Assembly: GCA_002454015.1 (NCBI GenBank)
Contig: DKIB01000067.1
Location: 4,320 to 16,851, forward strand
DNA length: 12,532 nucleotides
Direction: 5' to 3'
Origin: Proteobacteria bacterium UBA6729
GTDB lineage: Bacteria > Pseudomonadota > Gammaproteobacteria > Porifericomitales > Porifericomitaceae
A model generated the notes under the pieces. The model did no database searches. It was not told where the DNA came from and worked only from the letters and a program-made list of their open reading frames with translations. A program made the translations under genes and the position numbers. This document shows positions 1 to 8,155 of the stretch, piece by piece. The number at the start of each line of letters is the position of its first letter. Position 1 is the stretch's first letter.

Positions 1-551
1 GCGCGAGACTCGCCTATGAGGCCGAATATGCAATACAGGAGGATCATGCCGACAGCCCGCATAATTATCACGCAAACCATCTGGCGGGAGCGCTGGCTTG
101 TAGCGTAGGCGGATTTACTGTTCAGGCAGGCTATGAGAGCCTTGGCAGTGACAACGGCGTGTCCTTCAGCACACCACTGGCCACGTTATACAAGTTCAAC
201 GGTTGGGCGGATACGTTCCTCACCACCCCGCCGGATGGTCTTGAAGACATTTACGCAGGCATCACCTACAGGCCGGGTGGGGGTCGCGTGTTCAAGGATA
301 CGCTGCTGAAGGTGGTGTACCATGACTTCTCGGCCTACAGGGGTGACCAGGGCTATGGCACTGAATGGGATTGGTTGATTTCCAAACAAGTGAATACTGT
401 CTTCACCATTGCATTCCAGGGTGCACATTACCATGCGGATCGTGCGGACCTCAACTCCCGGGTCTCCAGAGACAAGGACACCAGCAAGTTATGGTTTATC
501 ATTGCTGCCCGGCTCCAGGGGTCGATCCCAAAGTTCAGCACTACTGAATGA
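1..551 (+). CDS. Outer-membrane beta-barrel protein, alginate-export/porin-like, C-terminal part (5' end outside window)
   Basis: The reading frame is open from base 3 to the TGA at 549-551, giving 182 visible residues; the start and signal peptide lie outside the window. The visible part has alternating short polar/aromatic strands and Gly/Asn/Asp turns. Examples are GGFTVQAGYESLGSDN, then LATLYKFNGWADTFLTTPP, then LLKVVYHDFSAYRG and YGTEWDWLISKQV. This pattern is typical of proteins with an alginate-export-type barrel, which span the outer membrane and pass small anionic or sugar substrates. The last strand-like stretch is KLWFIIAARL, followed by a ten-residue polar tail ending STTE, so the usual C-terminal aromatic residue is not at the very end. 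Family assignment is by pattern memory; the substrate cannot be inferred. The next gene is convergent. Confidence 0.6.
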   Translation, partial: ARLAYEAEYAIQEDHADSPHNYHANHLAGALACSVGGFTVQAGYESLGSDNGVSFSTPLATLYKFNGWADTFLTTPPDGLEDIYAGITYRPGGGRVFKDTLLKVVYHDFSAYRGDQGYGTEWDWLISKQVNTVFTIAFQGAHYHADRADLNSRVSRDKDTSKLWFIIAARLQGSIPKFSTTE

Positions 552-569
552 GGCCAGCATTTCCTGGCC
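552..569. terminator. Possible bidirectional hairpin terminator between convergent genes
   Basis: A perfect 6-bp inverted repeat, GGCCAG (552-557) and CTGGCC (564-569), encloses a 6-base loop. It begins right after the stop of the porin-like gene and lies 6 bases beyond the stop of the convergent (-) operon. There is no T-tract on either side, so it is not a textbook intrinsic terminator; it may only protect 3' ends. Confidence 0.3.
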
Positions 570-575
570 AGGGCA

Positions 576-1004
576 CTAGGCGTAACGCTCTATCTCCGCC
601 TTGCGGTGCGTGTTGAGGCTGTAAGCGCCGTGGTAGTGCTGTAACAACTCGCGTTGAGCGAGTTCCTTCAATGCCTTGTTCATGCTGCGGGCGTCGGTAC
701 CCGGGGGCAGGAATCTTTTCAGCTGGTCACCACCGATGCGATTATGTCCCCAGTGATTGCGTGAGCGCATAACCCGGACAATGTCGTTTTCCAGCGGTGC
801 GGCCTCCTCGGGTGGTGTATGCAGGGGCGTAGTGGAAGTCCTGTGCAGTCCCTCCAGCTGACGCAGGGTATCCACCAGACCCTGCTCCACCTCCGGCCAG
901 CAATCTTCCAGCTGCCGCACCTGACCCTGACTCCACAGTTTCAGCAGCAGCTCTGCCGGATGCAGATCCAGCTCACGGGCGGCGCCCTGTATATCGATCT
1001 TCAT
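576..1004 (-). CDS. Small protein of unknown function with two helix-turn-helix-like segments
   Basis: I do not recognise this 142-residue protein. Residues 1-50 (starting MKIDIQGAARELDLHPAELL) read like a small helical motif similar to the IF2 N-terminal module or a MerR/IF2N-type helix-turn-helix. A Pro/Thr-rich linker follows at about 55-70. Residues 72-142 have a winged-helix-like rhythm: IVRVMRSRNHWG, then a polar loop, then MNKALKELAQRELLQHYHGAYSLN, whose last part could be the wing. The ATG at 1004-1002 overlaps the TGA of the upstream gene in an ATGA arrangement. No Shine-Dalgarno is visible, so translation is probably coupled to the coiled-coil gene, which suggests a joint function. 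It could be a DNA-binding regulator or an adaptor that binds the coiled-coil protein. It is the last gene of the (-) unit. Confidence 0.75.
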   Translation of the reverse strand: MKIDIQGAARELDLHPAELLLKLWSQGQVRQLEDCWPEVEQGLVDTLRQLEGLHRTSTTPLHTPPEEAAPLENDIVRVMRSRNHWGHNRIGGDQLKRFLPPGTDARSMNKALKELAQRELLQHYHGAYSLNTHRKAEIERYA

Positions 1005-2074
1005 GGGTTAAGCAGTTGGACGTCCTGCAGGCGCGGCGGGGCCGGGCTGAGCAACAAGTCCATTATGTTGTCACCATCTTCAAGCTGTATGTTGAGCGTC
1101 TCCGGAAAGCTTTCCGAGGTGTCCAGCCTGCAATGCAGTACCGGAAAGCCGTCCGCCCGGACGCTCAGCTCCACGTGGTCATTGCGGAACTGCTCAAGCA
1201 CGGCCCAGAACAGGTGCATGGCCACCGTCTGATCCTGCGCCACATCCGTATCCACAGCAGCCTCGCGCACGGCAGCCCAGACCTGCGGGAGGATCGGCAG
1301 GGGCAGGATATAGCAGTTGTCCTTGTACCTGTGGTAAAAGATCTCTGCGAGTCCAGGTATCCGCTTGGCCTTGTCCCGATAATCCCGGGCCGTTACGGCT
1401 CCCGGGTAGCGTTCCTCCAGCCATGCCCGTATTTCAGCAATCCTGTTCTTGCTGCCACTGAGCATGCTCTGCGGCGTATCCGGATCCCGTTTGGTTCTCT
1501 CCCAAAAATCAAGATGTTCCCATTGTCCTCTCAGCTCGTCATCATGCTCCAGAGTGGTCTCAAGACGTTCCAGGGCGGCCTCGTCATCGCTGGATTGCGC
1601 GTGCTGCAGCATATTCTGCCGCAGTTCATCCCAACAGTCTTCCAGATACTTGCACAGATAACGTTCCAGACTGGCCTGCAGGCGATTCGCGTGTTTACGC
1701 TGTTTTTCATTGATCTTGTTGATACGTGCCTTGCATTCGGCTATGTCACGCTGGGCACTCTTGGCCTGCTTGCGAGACTCCCTGATCCTTTTGCTCGTTT
1801 GGGCATGTAAATCCTCCTGGGCACGCATCCCGGACTGTTCATCCTCGATCTGGCGCTGCAGTTCCCGGATCCGGGTGCGTCGCTCTGCCAGCTTGCGCTG
1901 TTCGGCCAGCTCCTGTTCGTGCAGAGCCTGCAGCTGTGCACTGGTCTCGCGGTTCCCATCCTCTGCTCTGTGGTGCTGTGCCTCGGTCTCCTGCTGCTGT
2001 TGCTTGAGCTGCCGGATCTCGTCCTGTGCCTTGCCAAGAGCCCGGTCTATGGATTTTTGCAGGGGTTCGTACAT
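1001..2074 (-). CDS. Coiled-coil protein of unknown function
   Basis: No family was recognised. From the ATG at 2074-2072 the product has 357 residues. Residues 8-138 are an almost unbroken Gln/Glu/Arg/Lys-rich coiled coil with heptad-like spacing. The remaining 220 residues are mixed: an acidic segment around 155-180, an Arg/Lys-rich helical part at about 190-240, then a hydrophobic part (YILPLPILPQVWAAVREA) and a beta-rich C-terminus ending in VQLLNP. There is no signal peptide or membrane segment, so it is probably cytoplasmic. A TTG at 2080-2078 would add two residues (M-N), make a TTGA overlap with the isochorismatase stop, and sit 7 bases after a GAAGA, so it is a real alternative start. 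The next gene starts inside the stop codon of this one. The form suggests a scaffold, or a partner for the small HTH-like protein, but no function can be assigned. Confidence 0.8.
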   Translation of the reverse strand: MYEPLQKSIDRALGKAQDEIRQLKQQQQETEAQHHRAEDGNRETSAQLQALHEQELAEQRKLAERRTRIRELQRQIEDEQSGMRAQEDLHAQTSKRIRESRKQAKSAQRDIAECKARINKINEKQRKHANRLQASLERYLCKYLEDCWDELRQNMLQHAQSSDDEAALERLETTLEHDDELRGQWEHLDFWERTKRDPDTPQSMLSGSKNRIAEIRAWLEERYPGAVTARDYRDKAKRIPGLAEIFYHRYKDNCYILPLPILPQVWAAVREAAVDTDVAQDQTVAMHLFWAVLEQFRNDHVELSVRADGFPVLHCRLDTSESFPETLNIQLEDGDNIMDLLLSPAPPRLQDVQLLNP

Positions 2075-2076
2075 GT

Positions 2077-2640
2077 TCAATTACGGGTCTTCAGCAGGGC
2101 GGTGAGCGCCTTGAAACCCGGGTGTTCCTTGCTGCGCAGCCACTCAAACAAAACCGACTCACTGTCAATGACGGTATGGCCACCCTGACGGAGGCGATAC
2201 AGGGCATTCTCGTAGTTCTCCCTGGAGATGGAACAGGTTGCATCGGCAGCCACAAAGCACTGGTAACCCTGTTCGCCCAGCTCAAAGGCGGTCTGGAGTA
2301 TGCAGACATGCGTCTCCATCCCGCAGAGTATCAGTTGACGCCTGCCAGTGGCCCGCAGCTGTCGCATGAACTCGGGCAGGGCGGCACAGGAAAAACAATC
2401 CTTTTCCAGGCGCGGGCAGTGCTCGGGCAATGCCCGGGCAAGCTCCGGCAGCAGGGGTCCCAGACCCTGCGGATATTGGCAGGTGGCGAGGATCGGTACC
2501 TGCAGTTCCGCAGCAGCCCGGATCAACAACAGACAACTACGGCGCATCCGCTCCATCACCTTGGTCGGCATGGCGGCCGCCAGCTTTTCCTGCGGGTCGA
2601 TCACCACCACACAGGACTTGGTCTGTTCGCATAATTGCAT
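2077..2640 (-). CDS. Isochorismatase-family cysteine hydrolase
   Basis: This is a 187-residue alpha/beta hydrolase of the isochorismatase/nicotinamidase superfamily, close to the usual 180-220 length. The catalytic triad is visible as Asp15 (VVVIDPQEKL), Lys80 (LEKDCFSC) and Cys113 (GMETHVCILQTA). The strands before each residue and the GMETHVC nucleophile loop fit the YcaC-like/single-domain hydrolase branch rather than true nicotinamidases, because I do not see the metal-binding Asp-His-His set. The substrate is probably a small amide or carbamoyl compound, but it is unknown. It is cytoplasmic. The start is well supported: AGGAG lies 6 bases before the ATG and 3 bases separate it from the tolC stop. 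Why a soluble hydrolase sits in an efflux-type unit is not clear. Confidence 0.92.
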   Translation of the reverse strand: MQLCEQTKSCVVVIDPQEKLAAAMPTKVMERMRRSCLLLIRAAAELQVPILATCQYPQGLGPLLPELARALPEHCPRLEKDCFSCAALPEFMRQLRATGRRQLILCGMETHVCILQTAFELGEQGYQCFVAADATCSISRENYENALYRLRQGGHTVIDSESVLFEWLRSKEHPGFKALTALLKTRN

Positions 2641-2651
2641 GTCTTACTCCT
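2641..2651 (-). promoter_or_regulatory. Ribosome binding site of the isochorismatase-family gene
   Basis: AGGAG at 2651-2647 lies inside the last codons of the tolC-like gene, 6 bases before the ATG at 2640. It is the strongest Shine-Dalgarno in the (-) unit and fixes this start. Confidence 0.75.
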
Positions 2652-3978
2652 GCACCAGCCAATGGTCTATGGCCTGCAGATCCTCGGGAGACAGTATGCC
2701 TGCTGCGCGTTTTAATCGCAATGAGTCCAGCAAAAAGTCATAGCGGGCTACGGCGTGGTCACGCCGCGCCGCCGACAGGGCGCGCTCGGCCTCAACCACA
2801 TCTACCGAGGTACGGGTGCCCACCTCAAAGCCTGCATGCGTAGCATCCAGTGCCGTCTCGCTGGACACCACTGCCTGCTGCAGCGCCCGGATACGACTGA
2901 TTCCGGAGAGCACATTGAGGTAGGATTGACGGGCATTCTGCCGGGCCTGGCGACGGGCATATTCCAGACCATAACGGGCGCTGCGCTGCAGGTGCACGGC
3001 CTCACGCGTACTGGCCACCACCCCCCCTCCCTGCAACAGGGGCAGCTGCAGCTGTACCCCCACGGAGATATCGTCCGTGTCAGTACGACCGAAGCGCCCA
3101 CCCGTGCCGGAAACCCCAACCCGGCTGACTATATCCACGGTGGGGTGGTGGGCGCTGCGACGACGGCTGACCTCCAGCTTCCGAAATTCCAGGCTGTACC
3201 GTGCCATCCTTACCTCCGGGGACTGTGCCAGAGCGATGCGTTCCCACTCTTCCGGTCCTTGCGGATCCGGAGGCTGCAGGGGGAATTCCGTATCCAGTGT
3301 CCCCAGCGTGCTGATATGAATATCCGTGAGCACCCGCAGACCTTCCCGGGCGATGGCCACCTCATTTATCGCCTGGATGCCCCTTGCCACGGCCAGGTCA
3401 TGGCCCGCCCGGGCCTCTTCAGTGTCCGTGATCGTGCCGAACCCCACCTCCAGACGTTGCCGGGCCTGGTCCAGTTGTCGTTTCAGAGAGCGCTCCAGGG
3501 AACGGGTAAAGCCGAGTTCCTCCTGTTTGGCCAGCACCTCAAAGTAGGCCTCCGCCACGCGCAACGACAACTCCTGGCGCACCACCTCAAAACGCGCTGC
3601 GGCCTCCTGTTGGCGCCGCCGTGCCTGATGTACACCGAGTTGTCGCCCACGATGATAGAGCGGCTGACGCAGCTGCAAACCATAGTCATGGTTCTCAAAG
3701 GTGAAGCGGGTGCCACGGTTGGGACTGAAGTCTGCCCGCACCTCCTGCCTGTGCCACTCGCCCTGCAGACTGGCCGAGAGTTCCGGAAGCAGAACCGCAC
3801 GAGCCTGGGGAAGCAGTTCCAGGGCTGCCTGATACTCGGCCCGGGCACGGTGATACTCCGGATCTGCCTGGAGCGCAATCTGATAGACCTGGACCAGACC
3901 CTCGGCCTTCCCGGTGCCGATCAGGCCCAGCAACAACGCGGCGCCCAGCAGGGCCGCGCAATCAGAACTGAAATTCAC
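2644..3978 (-). CDS. tolC: TolC-family outer-membrane channel protein
   Basis: This 444-residue product fits the TolC/outer-membrane efflux family (usually 430-490). It would form the trimeric outer-membrane and periplasmic tunnel of tripartite efflux pumps or type I secretion. Two homologous repeats are visible. The first contains YQIALQADPEY, the barrel strand YGLQLRQPLYHRG and TITDTEEARAG. The second contains VGVQLQLPLLQGG, then GTRTSVDVVEAERAL and YDFLLDSLRLKRAAG near the end. The start chosen is GTG at 3978, with GAGG 6 bases upstream. Longer in-frame starts would run through the methyltransferase gene in a non-TolC sequence. From the GTG, residues 2-25 form a hydrophobic signal peptide that has no Lys/Arg before its core, which is weak; cleavage is likely after TGKA. 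It overlaps the upstream gene by 17 bases. No inner-membrane or adaptor partner is nearby. Confidence 0.93.
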   Translation of the reverse strand: MNFSSDCAALLGAALLLGLIGTGKAEGLVQVYQIALQADPEYHRARAEYQAALELLPQARAVLLPELSASLQGEWHRQEVRADFSPNRGTRFTFENHDYGLQLRQPLYHRGRQLGVHQARRRQQEAAARFEVVRQELSLRVAEAYFEVLAKQEELGFTRSLERSLKRQLDQARQRLEVGFGTITDTEEARAGHDLAVARGIQAINEVAIAREGLRVLTDIHISTLGTLDTEFPLQPPDPQGPEEWERIALAQSPEVRMARYSLEFRKLEVSRRRSAHHPTVDIVSRVGVSGTGGRFGRTDTDDISVGVQLQLPLLQGGGVVASTREAVHLQRSARYGLEYARRQARQNARQSYLNVLSGISRIRALQQAVVSSETALDATHAGFEVGTRTSVDVVEAERALSAARRDHAVARYDFLLDSLRLKRAAGILSPEDLQAIDHWLVQE

Positions 3979-4612
3979 GCCGGGCCTCGGCCCCGACCAG
4001 CGGGGGCAGGTGGGTTTCAAACAGCGGCTCCAGCCGACAGGCCTCTGCCCTGCGAACCAGCGTAGCCTGCATGACCGGCGCATTGCCCAGAACAACAAAC
4101 ATGCGCCCACCCGGGCGTAGCTGCTCCAACCAGTCACGCCGCAGCTCGGGCAGCGAGCCGGTTACGACGATCACATCCACAGGCTCATGCAGTGGCCAGT
4201 CACTCAGCACATCACCACTCCGCAGCTCCACCCGTGCTGCCAGCCCGTGCCGCTCCAGCGGTTTCCGGGCCCGCTCACTAAAGTCCGCGTACAGGTCCAG
4301 GCTGCTCACCGACTGCCCCAGCCGTGCCAGCAGGGCGGTAACATAGCCACAACCCGTACCGATTTCCAGAATGCGATCCTGCGGCTGAATCTCCAGCGCC
4401 TGCAACATCCGCGCCTCCACCCCCGGAATCATGGTCTGCTGACCATGCCCCAAGGGAATCGGCGTCTCTGCCAAGGCCAGACGCTCATAGCCGGGGGGCA
4501 TGAAGTCCTCTCTGGGCAGTTCCCGATAGAGGGCCAGAATCCGGGGATCCAGCACCTCCCAGGCATGGACCTGACCTTCGACCAGATTTTCGCGCGCCTG
4601 ATTAAAATTCAT
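3962..4612 (-). CDS. pcm: Protein-L-isoaspartate O-methyltransferase-like protein (divergent, TolC-linked type)
   Basis: The product is 216 residues, matching the Pcm length of about 205-220. Pcm transfers a methyl group from SAM to L-isoaspartyl residues in damaged proteins. Motif I (ILEIGTGCGY, 81-90) is the SAM-binding loop and is followed by acidic Asp106. The family features LPREDFMPP (32-40) and GHGQQTMIPGVEARML (55-70) are seen. The latter replaces the usual ISQPYIVA-type stretch near the substrate site. The C-terminal LFETHLPPL matches the branch of Pcm-like proteins encoded beside TolC in gammaproteobacteria. Activity on isoaspartate is therefore an inference. The ATG at 4612 is chosen because homology begins there and GGAG lies 10 bases upstream; longer in-frame starts encode a Pro/Ser-rich non-homologous extension. 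It is the first gene of the (-) unit. Confidence 0.9.
   Translation of the reverse strand: MNFNQARENLVEGQVHAWEVLDPRILALYRELPREDFMPPGYERLALAETPIPLGHGQQTMIPGVEARMLQALEIQPQDRILEIGTGCGYVTALLARLGQSVSSLDLYADFSERARKPLERHGLAARVELRSGDVLSDWPLHEPVDVIVVTGSLPELRRDWLEQLRPGGRMFVVLGNAPVMQATLVRRAEACRLEPLFETHLPPLVGAEARREFQF
3979..3988 (-). promoter_or_regulatory. Ribosome binding site deciding the GTG start of the tolC-like gene
   Basis: GAGG at 3988-3985 is followed by CCCGGC and then GTG at 3978-3976. It is within the 3' end of the methyltransferase gene and supports a start 53 codons downstream of the longest possible ORF start. The protein right after the GTG is signal-peptide-like, which agrees. Confidence 0.6.
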
Positions 4613-4642
4613 TGGTAATTTGCTCCAGGGATGAACCCGGGC

Positions 4643-4671
4643 ATTATACATCAAGGCTCCCTGACCCTGCA
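4643..4671 (-). promoter_or_regulatory. Candidate sigma70-type promoter of the pcm-tolC unit
   Basis: On the (-) strand there is a perfect -10 box, TATAAT (4648-4643). The expected transcript start near 4636 leaves a leader of about 24 bases that carries GGAG before the methyltransferase ATG. The -35 position, around 4671-4666 (TGCAGG), is poor. It is the only clear -10 between the two divergent genes on this strand. Confidence 0.45.
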
Positions 4672-4835
4672 GGCCCGACCACGCCTCTACACCCCCCCTG
4701 TTCGCGGATGAGCAAGGGCCTTTCCCGGCCCATGGCACCCCTGTGTCAGGGGGTCCCCTCACGGCCTGTGCTTGTCGGGACTGATGCAGGCCATGATGCC
4801 CCTGTCTGCCCTCCAGCACCGTGATCCAGCAGACC

Positions 4836-4922
4836 GGGAAGGGGGGCCTGCAGGGGCGGGGGGGTCCGCTCAGACCCCGCGGCGGCAGAGAGGGGGCTCC
4901 GGGAGGGTATGTGCAGGGGGGG
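4836..4922 (+). other. G-tract clusters (potential G-quadruplexes) in the thiC leader region
   Basis: First cluster: runs of 3, 6, 4 and 7 G at 4836-4838, 4841-4846, 4853-4856 and 4858-4864, with loops of 2, 6 and 1 bases. This meets the usual four-tract, 1-7-base-loop rule. Second cluster: runs of 5, 3, 3 and 7 G at 4892-4896, 4901-4903, 4905-4907 and 4916-4922, with loops of 4, 1 and 8 bases, just over the rule. Both are on the coding strand of thiC, so they could fold in DNA or, if transcription starts upstream, in the thiC leader RNA. Confidence 0.5.
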
Positions 4923-4949
4923 AACGGCGGACGGCAAGGGGTTGCATGA

Positions 4950-6848
<1,899 letters not shown>

Positions 6849-6859
6849 AGTCGGCCATA

Positions 6860-6873
6860 CGGGCTCCCGCCCG
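6860..6873 (+). other. Small hairpin at the glnE start
   Basis: CGGGC (6860-6864), loop TCCC, GCCCG (6869-6873): a perfect 5-bp all-GC stem with a four-base loop ending one base before the ATG at 6875. It occupies the place of the Shine-Dalgarno, and none is visible there. It may limit initiation at glnE or be chance in GC-rich DNA. Confidence 0.4.
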
Positions 6874-6874
6874 G

Positions 6875-8155
6875 ATGTATAAAACGGTGCAGTACGACCC
6901 GGACAGACAGCTGGCGGCGGCCCCGGACCCGGAGCAGGCGGAGCACCGCTACACCCGGCTGGCAGGGCATCGCCAGGCCATGCAGGCATTGCAGGCAGCA
7001 CCGCCTGCGCTGGCTGCCGGGGTGCTGGCGTTGCTGGGCTACTCCAACTTCCTGTCAAACTTTCTGCTGTGTCGCCCGCAGGCACTGCCCCGACTGTTGC
7101 AGGAACCGGCTCTGCACGCGGTGGGCCGGTGCCGCAATGCCGGCGAGTTACGCCTGTGCAAATATCAGGAACTGTTCAAGATCGCCTGCCGGGAGCTGGG
7201 GGGACTGTGGGACTGTGAGCAGGTGCTGCGGGCACAGAGTGCCCTGGCTGATGCGATACTGGCGAGGGCACTGCTACTCTGCATCCCGGCGGACGACGGG
7301 CCGGGACCCTGTGTACTGGCACTCGGCAAGCTGGGTGGGGCAGAACTCAATTTCAGCTCCGATGTGGACTTGGCCTTTGTCAGCGCAGCACAACCCGATG
7401 GGCCGGCGGCGACTGCCGCACTCAATCGCTATACCCGGCTGCTCGATGAACGAACCGAGGAGGGTTTCCTGTACCGGGTGGATCTGCGCCTCAGGCCCTG
7501 GGGTCCGGCCGGACCCCTGCTGCTCTCCGTGGATGCCGTGGGGCATTACTTTGCCAGTGGGGCACAGGCCTGGGAAAGATTGGCCTGGATGCGCATGCGT
7601 CCGGTCACCGGCGCGCTCGCGGCGGGCAGGGAACTGCAGGAACGCCTGCAGCCCCTGCTCTACCCCCGCAGCCTGGACACGGCAACCCTGCAGGGCTGGG
7701 TACATATCAAGGCTCGGCTCAGTCGGCAACGCAACCATCCCGGCAGCTGGGATGTGAAGGCCGGAGCGGGAGGCATACGCGATCTGGAATTTTTTGCCCA
7801 GCTGTTGCAATTTTTGCATGGTGCCCGCCGCCCGGAATTGCGTGTTGCGGCTACCCAGACGGTACTCTCCCGGCTGCCTGCAGCCGGCCTGTTGAGCCCG
7901 CAGGAGGCTGCCCGGGCTCGAGCGGCCTACCAATACCTGCGCAGCATAGAGAATCGCCTGCAGATGGTGGATGAACGACAGACGCACCAGCTGCCGAATG
8001 ATACGGGAACCCGCCTGCGTCTGGCACGCTCCATGGGGATGCAGGAGCTCGCGGACTTTGAGTCGCGCCTGCAGGATTGCCGGACAGTGGCACGCAACTG
8101 TTTTGACAGTGTGCTGCCGCTGACCCTGGATGCGAGCCTGACGACAGGACAATGA
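6875..8155 (+). CDS. glnE: Adenylyl-removing half of glutamine synthetase adenylyltransferase (split GlnE, N-terminal)
   Basis: The 426 residues align by eye with the N-terminal adenylyl-removing half of GlnE, which phosphorolytically removes AMP from glutamine synthetase. The nucleotidyltransferase signature is intact: GKLGGAELNFSSDVDL at 151-166, with Asp163 and Asp165, and the third acidic residue Asp203 in RVDLRLRPWG. The following helical domain has KAGAGGIRDLEF (295-306) and the ENRLQMVDERQTHQLPND stretch. The ORF ends where the first half of E. coli GlnE ends. The ATG is the first possible start after the last upstream stop; GTG 6887 is an alternative. No Shine-Dalgarno is visible. It lies 26 bases after thiC, so it is probably cotranscribed. 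On its own it could act as a free deadenylylase or form a complex with the second half. Confidence 0.92.
   Translation: MYKTVQYDPDRQLAAAPDPEQAEHRYTRLAGHRQAMQALQAAPPALAAGVLALLGYSNFLSNFLLCRPQALPRLLQEPALHAVGRCRNAGELRLCKYQELFKIACRELGGLWDCEQVLRAQSALADAILARALLLCIPADDGPGPCVLALGKLGGAELNFSSDVDLAFVSAAQPDGPAATAALNRYTRLLDERTEEGFLYRVDLRLRPWGPAGPLLLSVDAVGHYFASGAQAWERLAWMRMRPVTGALAAGRELQERLQPLLYPRSLDTATLQGWVHIKARLSRQRNHPGSWDVKAGAGGIRDLEFFAQLLQFLHGARRPELRVAATQTVLSRLPAAGLLSPQEAARARAAYQYLRSIENRLQMVDERQTHQLPNDTGTRLRLARSMGMQELADFESRLQDCRTVARNCFDSVLPLTLDASLTTGQ

Noticed and set aside
1016..1810. (+) strand frame of 264 codons opposite the coiled-coil gene
   Set aside because: The (-) frame has a coherent coiled coil, coupled start and stop and operon spacing; the (+) frame has no ribosome binding site or recognisable domain.
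2755..4065. Long (+) strand open frame of 436 codons opposite the tolC-like gene
   Set aside because: The (-) frame has clear TolC-family repeats; the (+) translation shows no family and a composition typical of a shadow frame.
3979..4137. N-terminal extension of the tolC-like ORF up to 4137
   Set aside because: This part lies inside the methyltransferase gene, looks like an out-of-frame translation and is not TolC-like; GTG 3978 has a ribosome binding site and a signal-like sequence after it.
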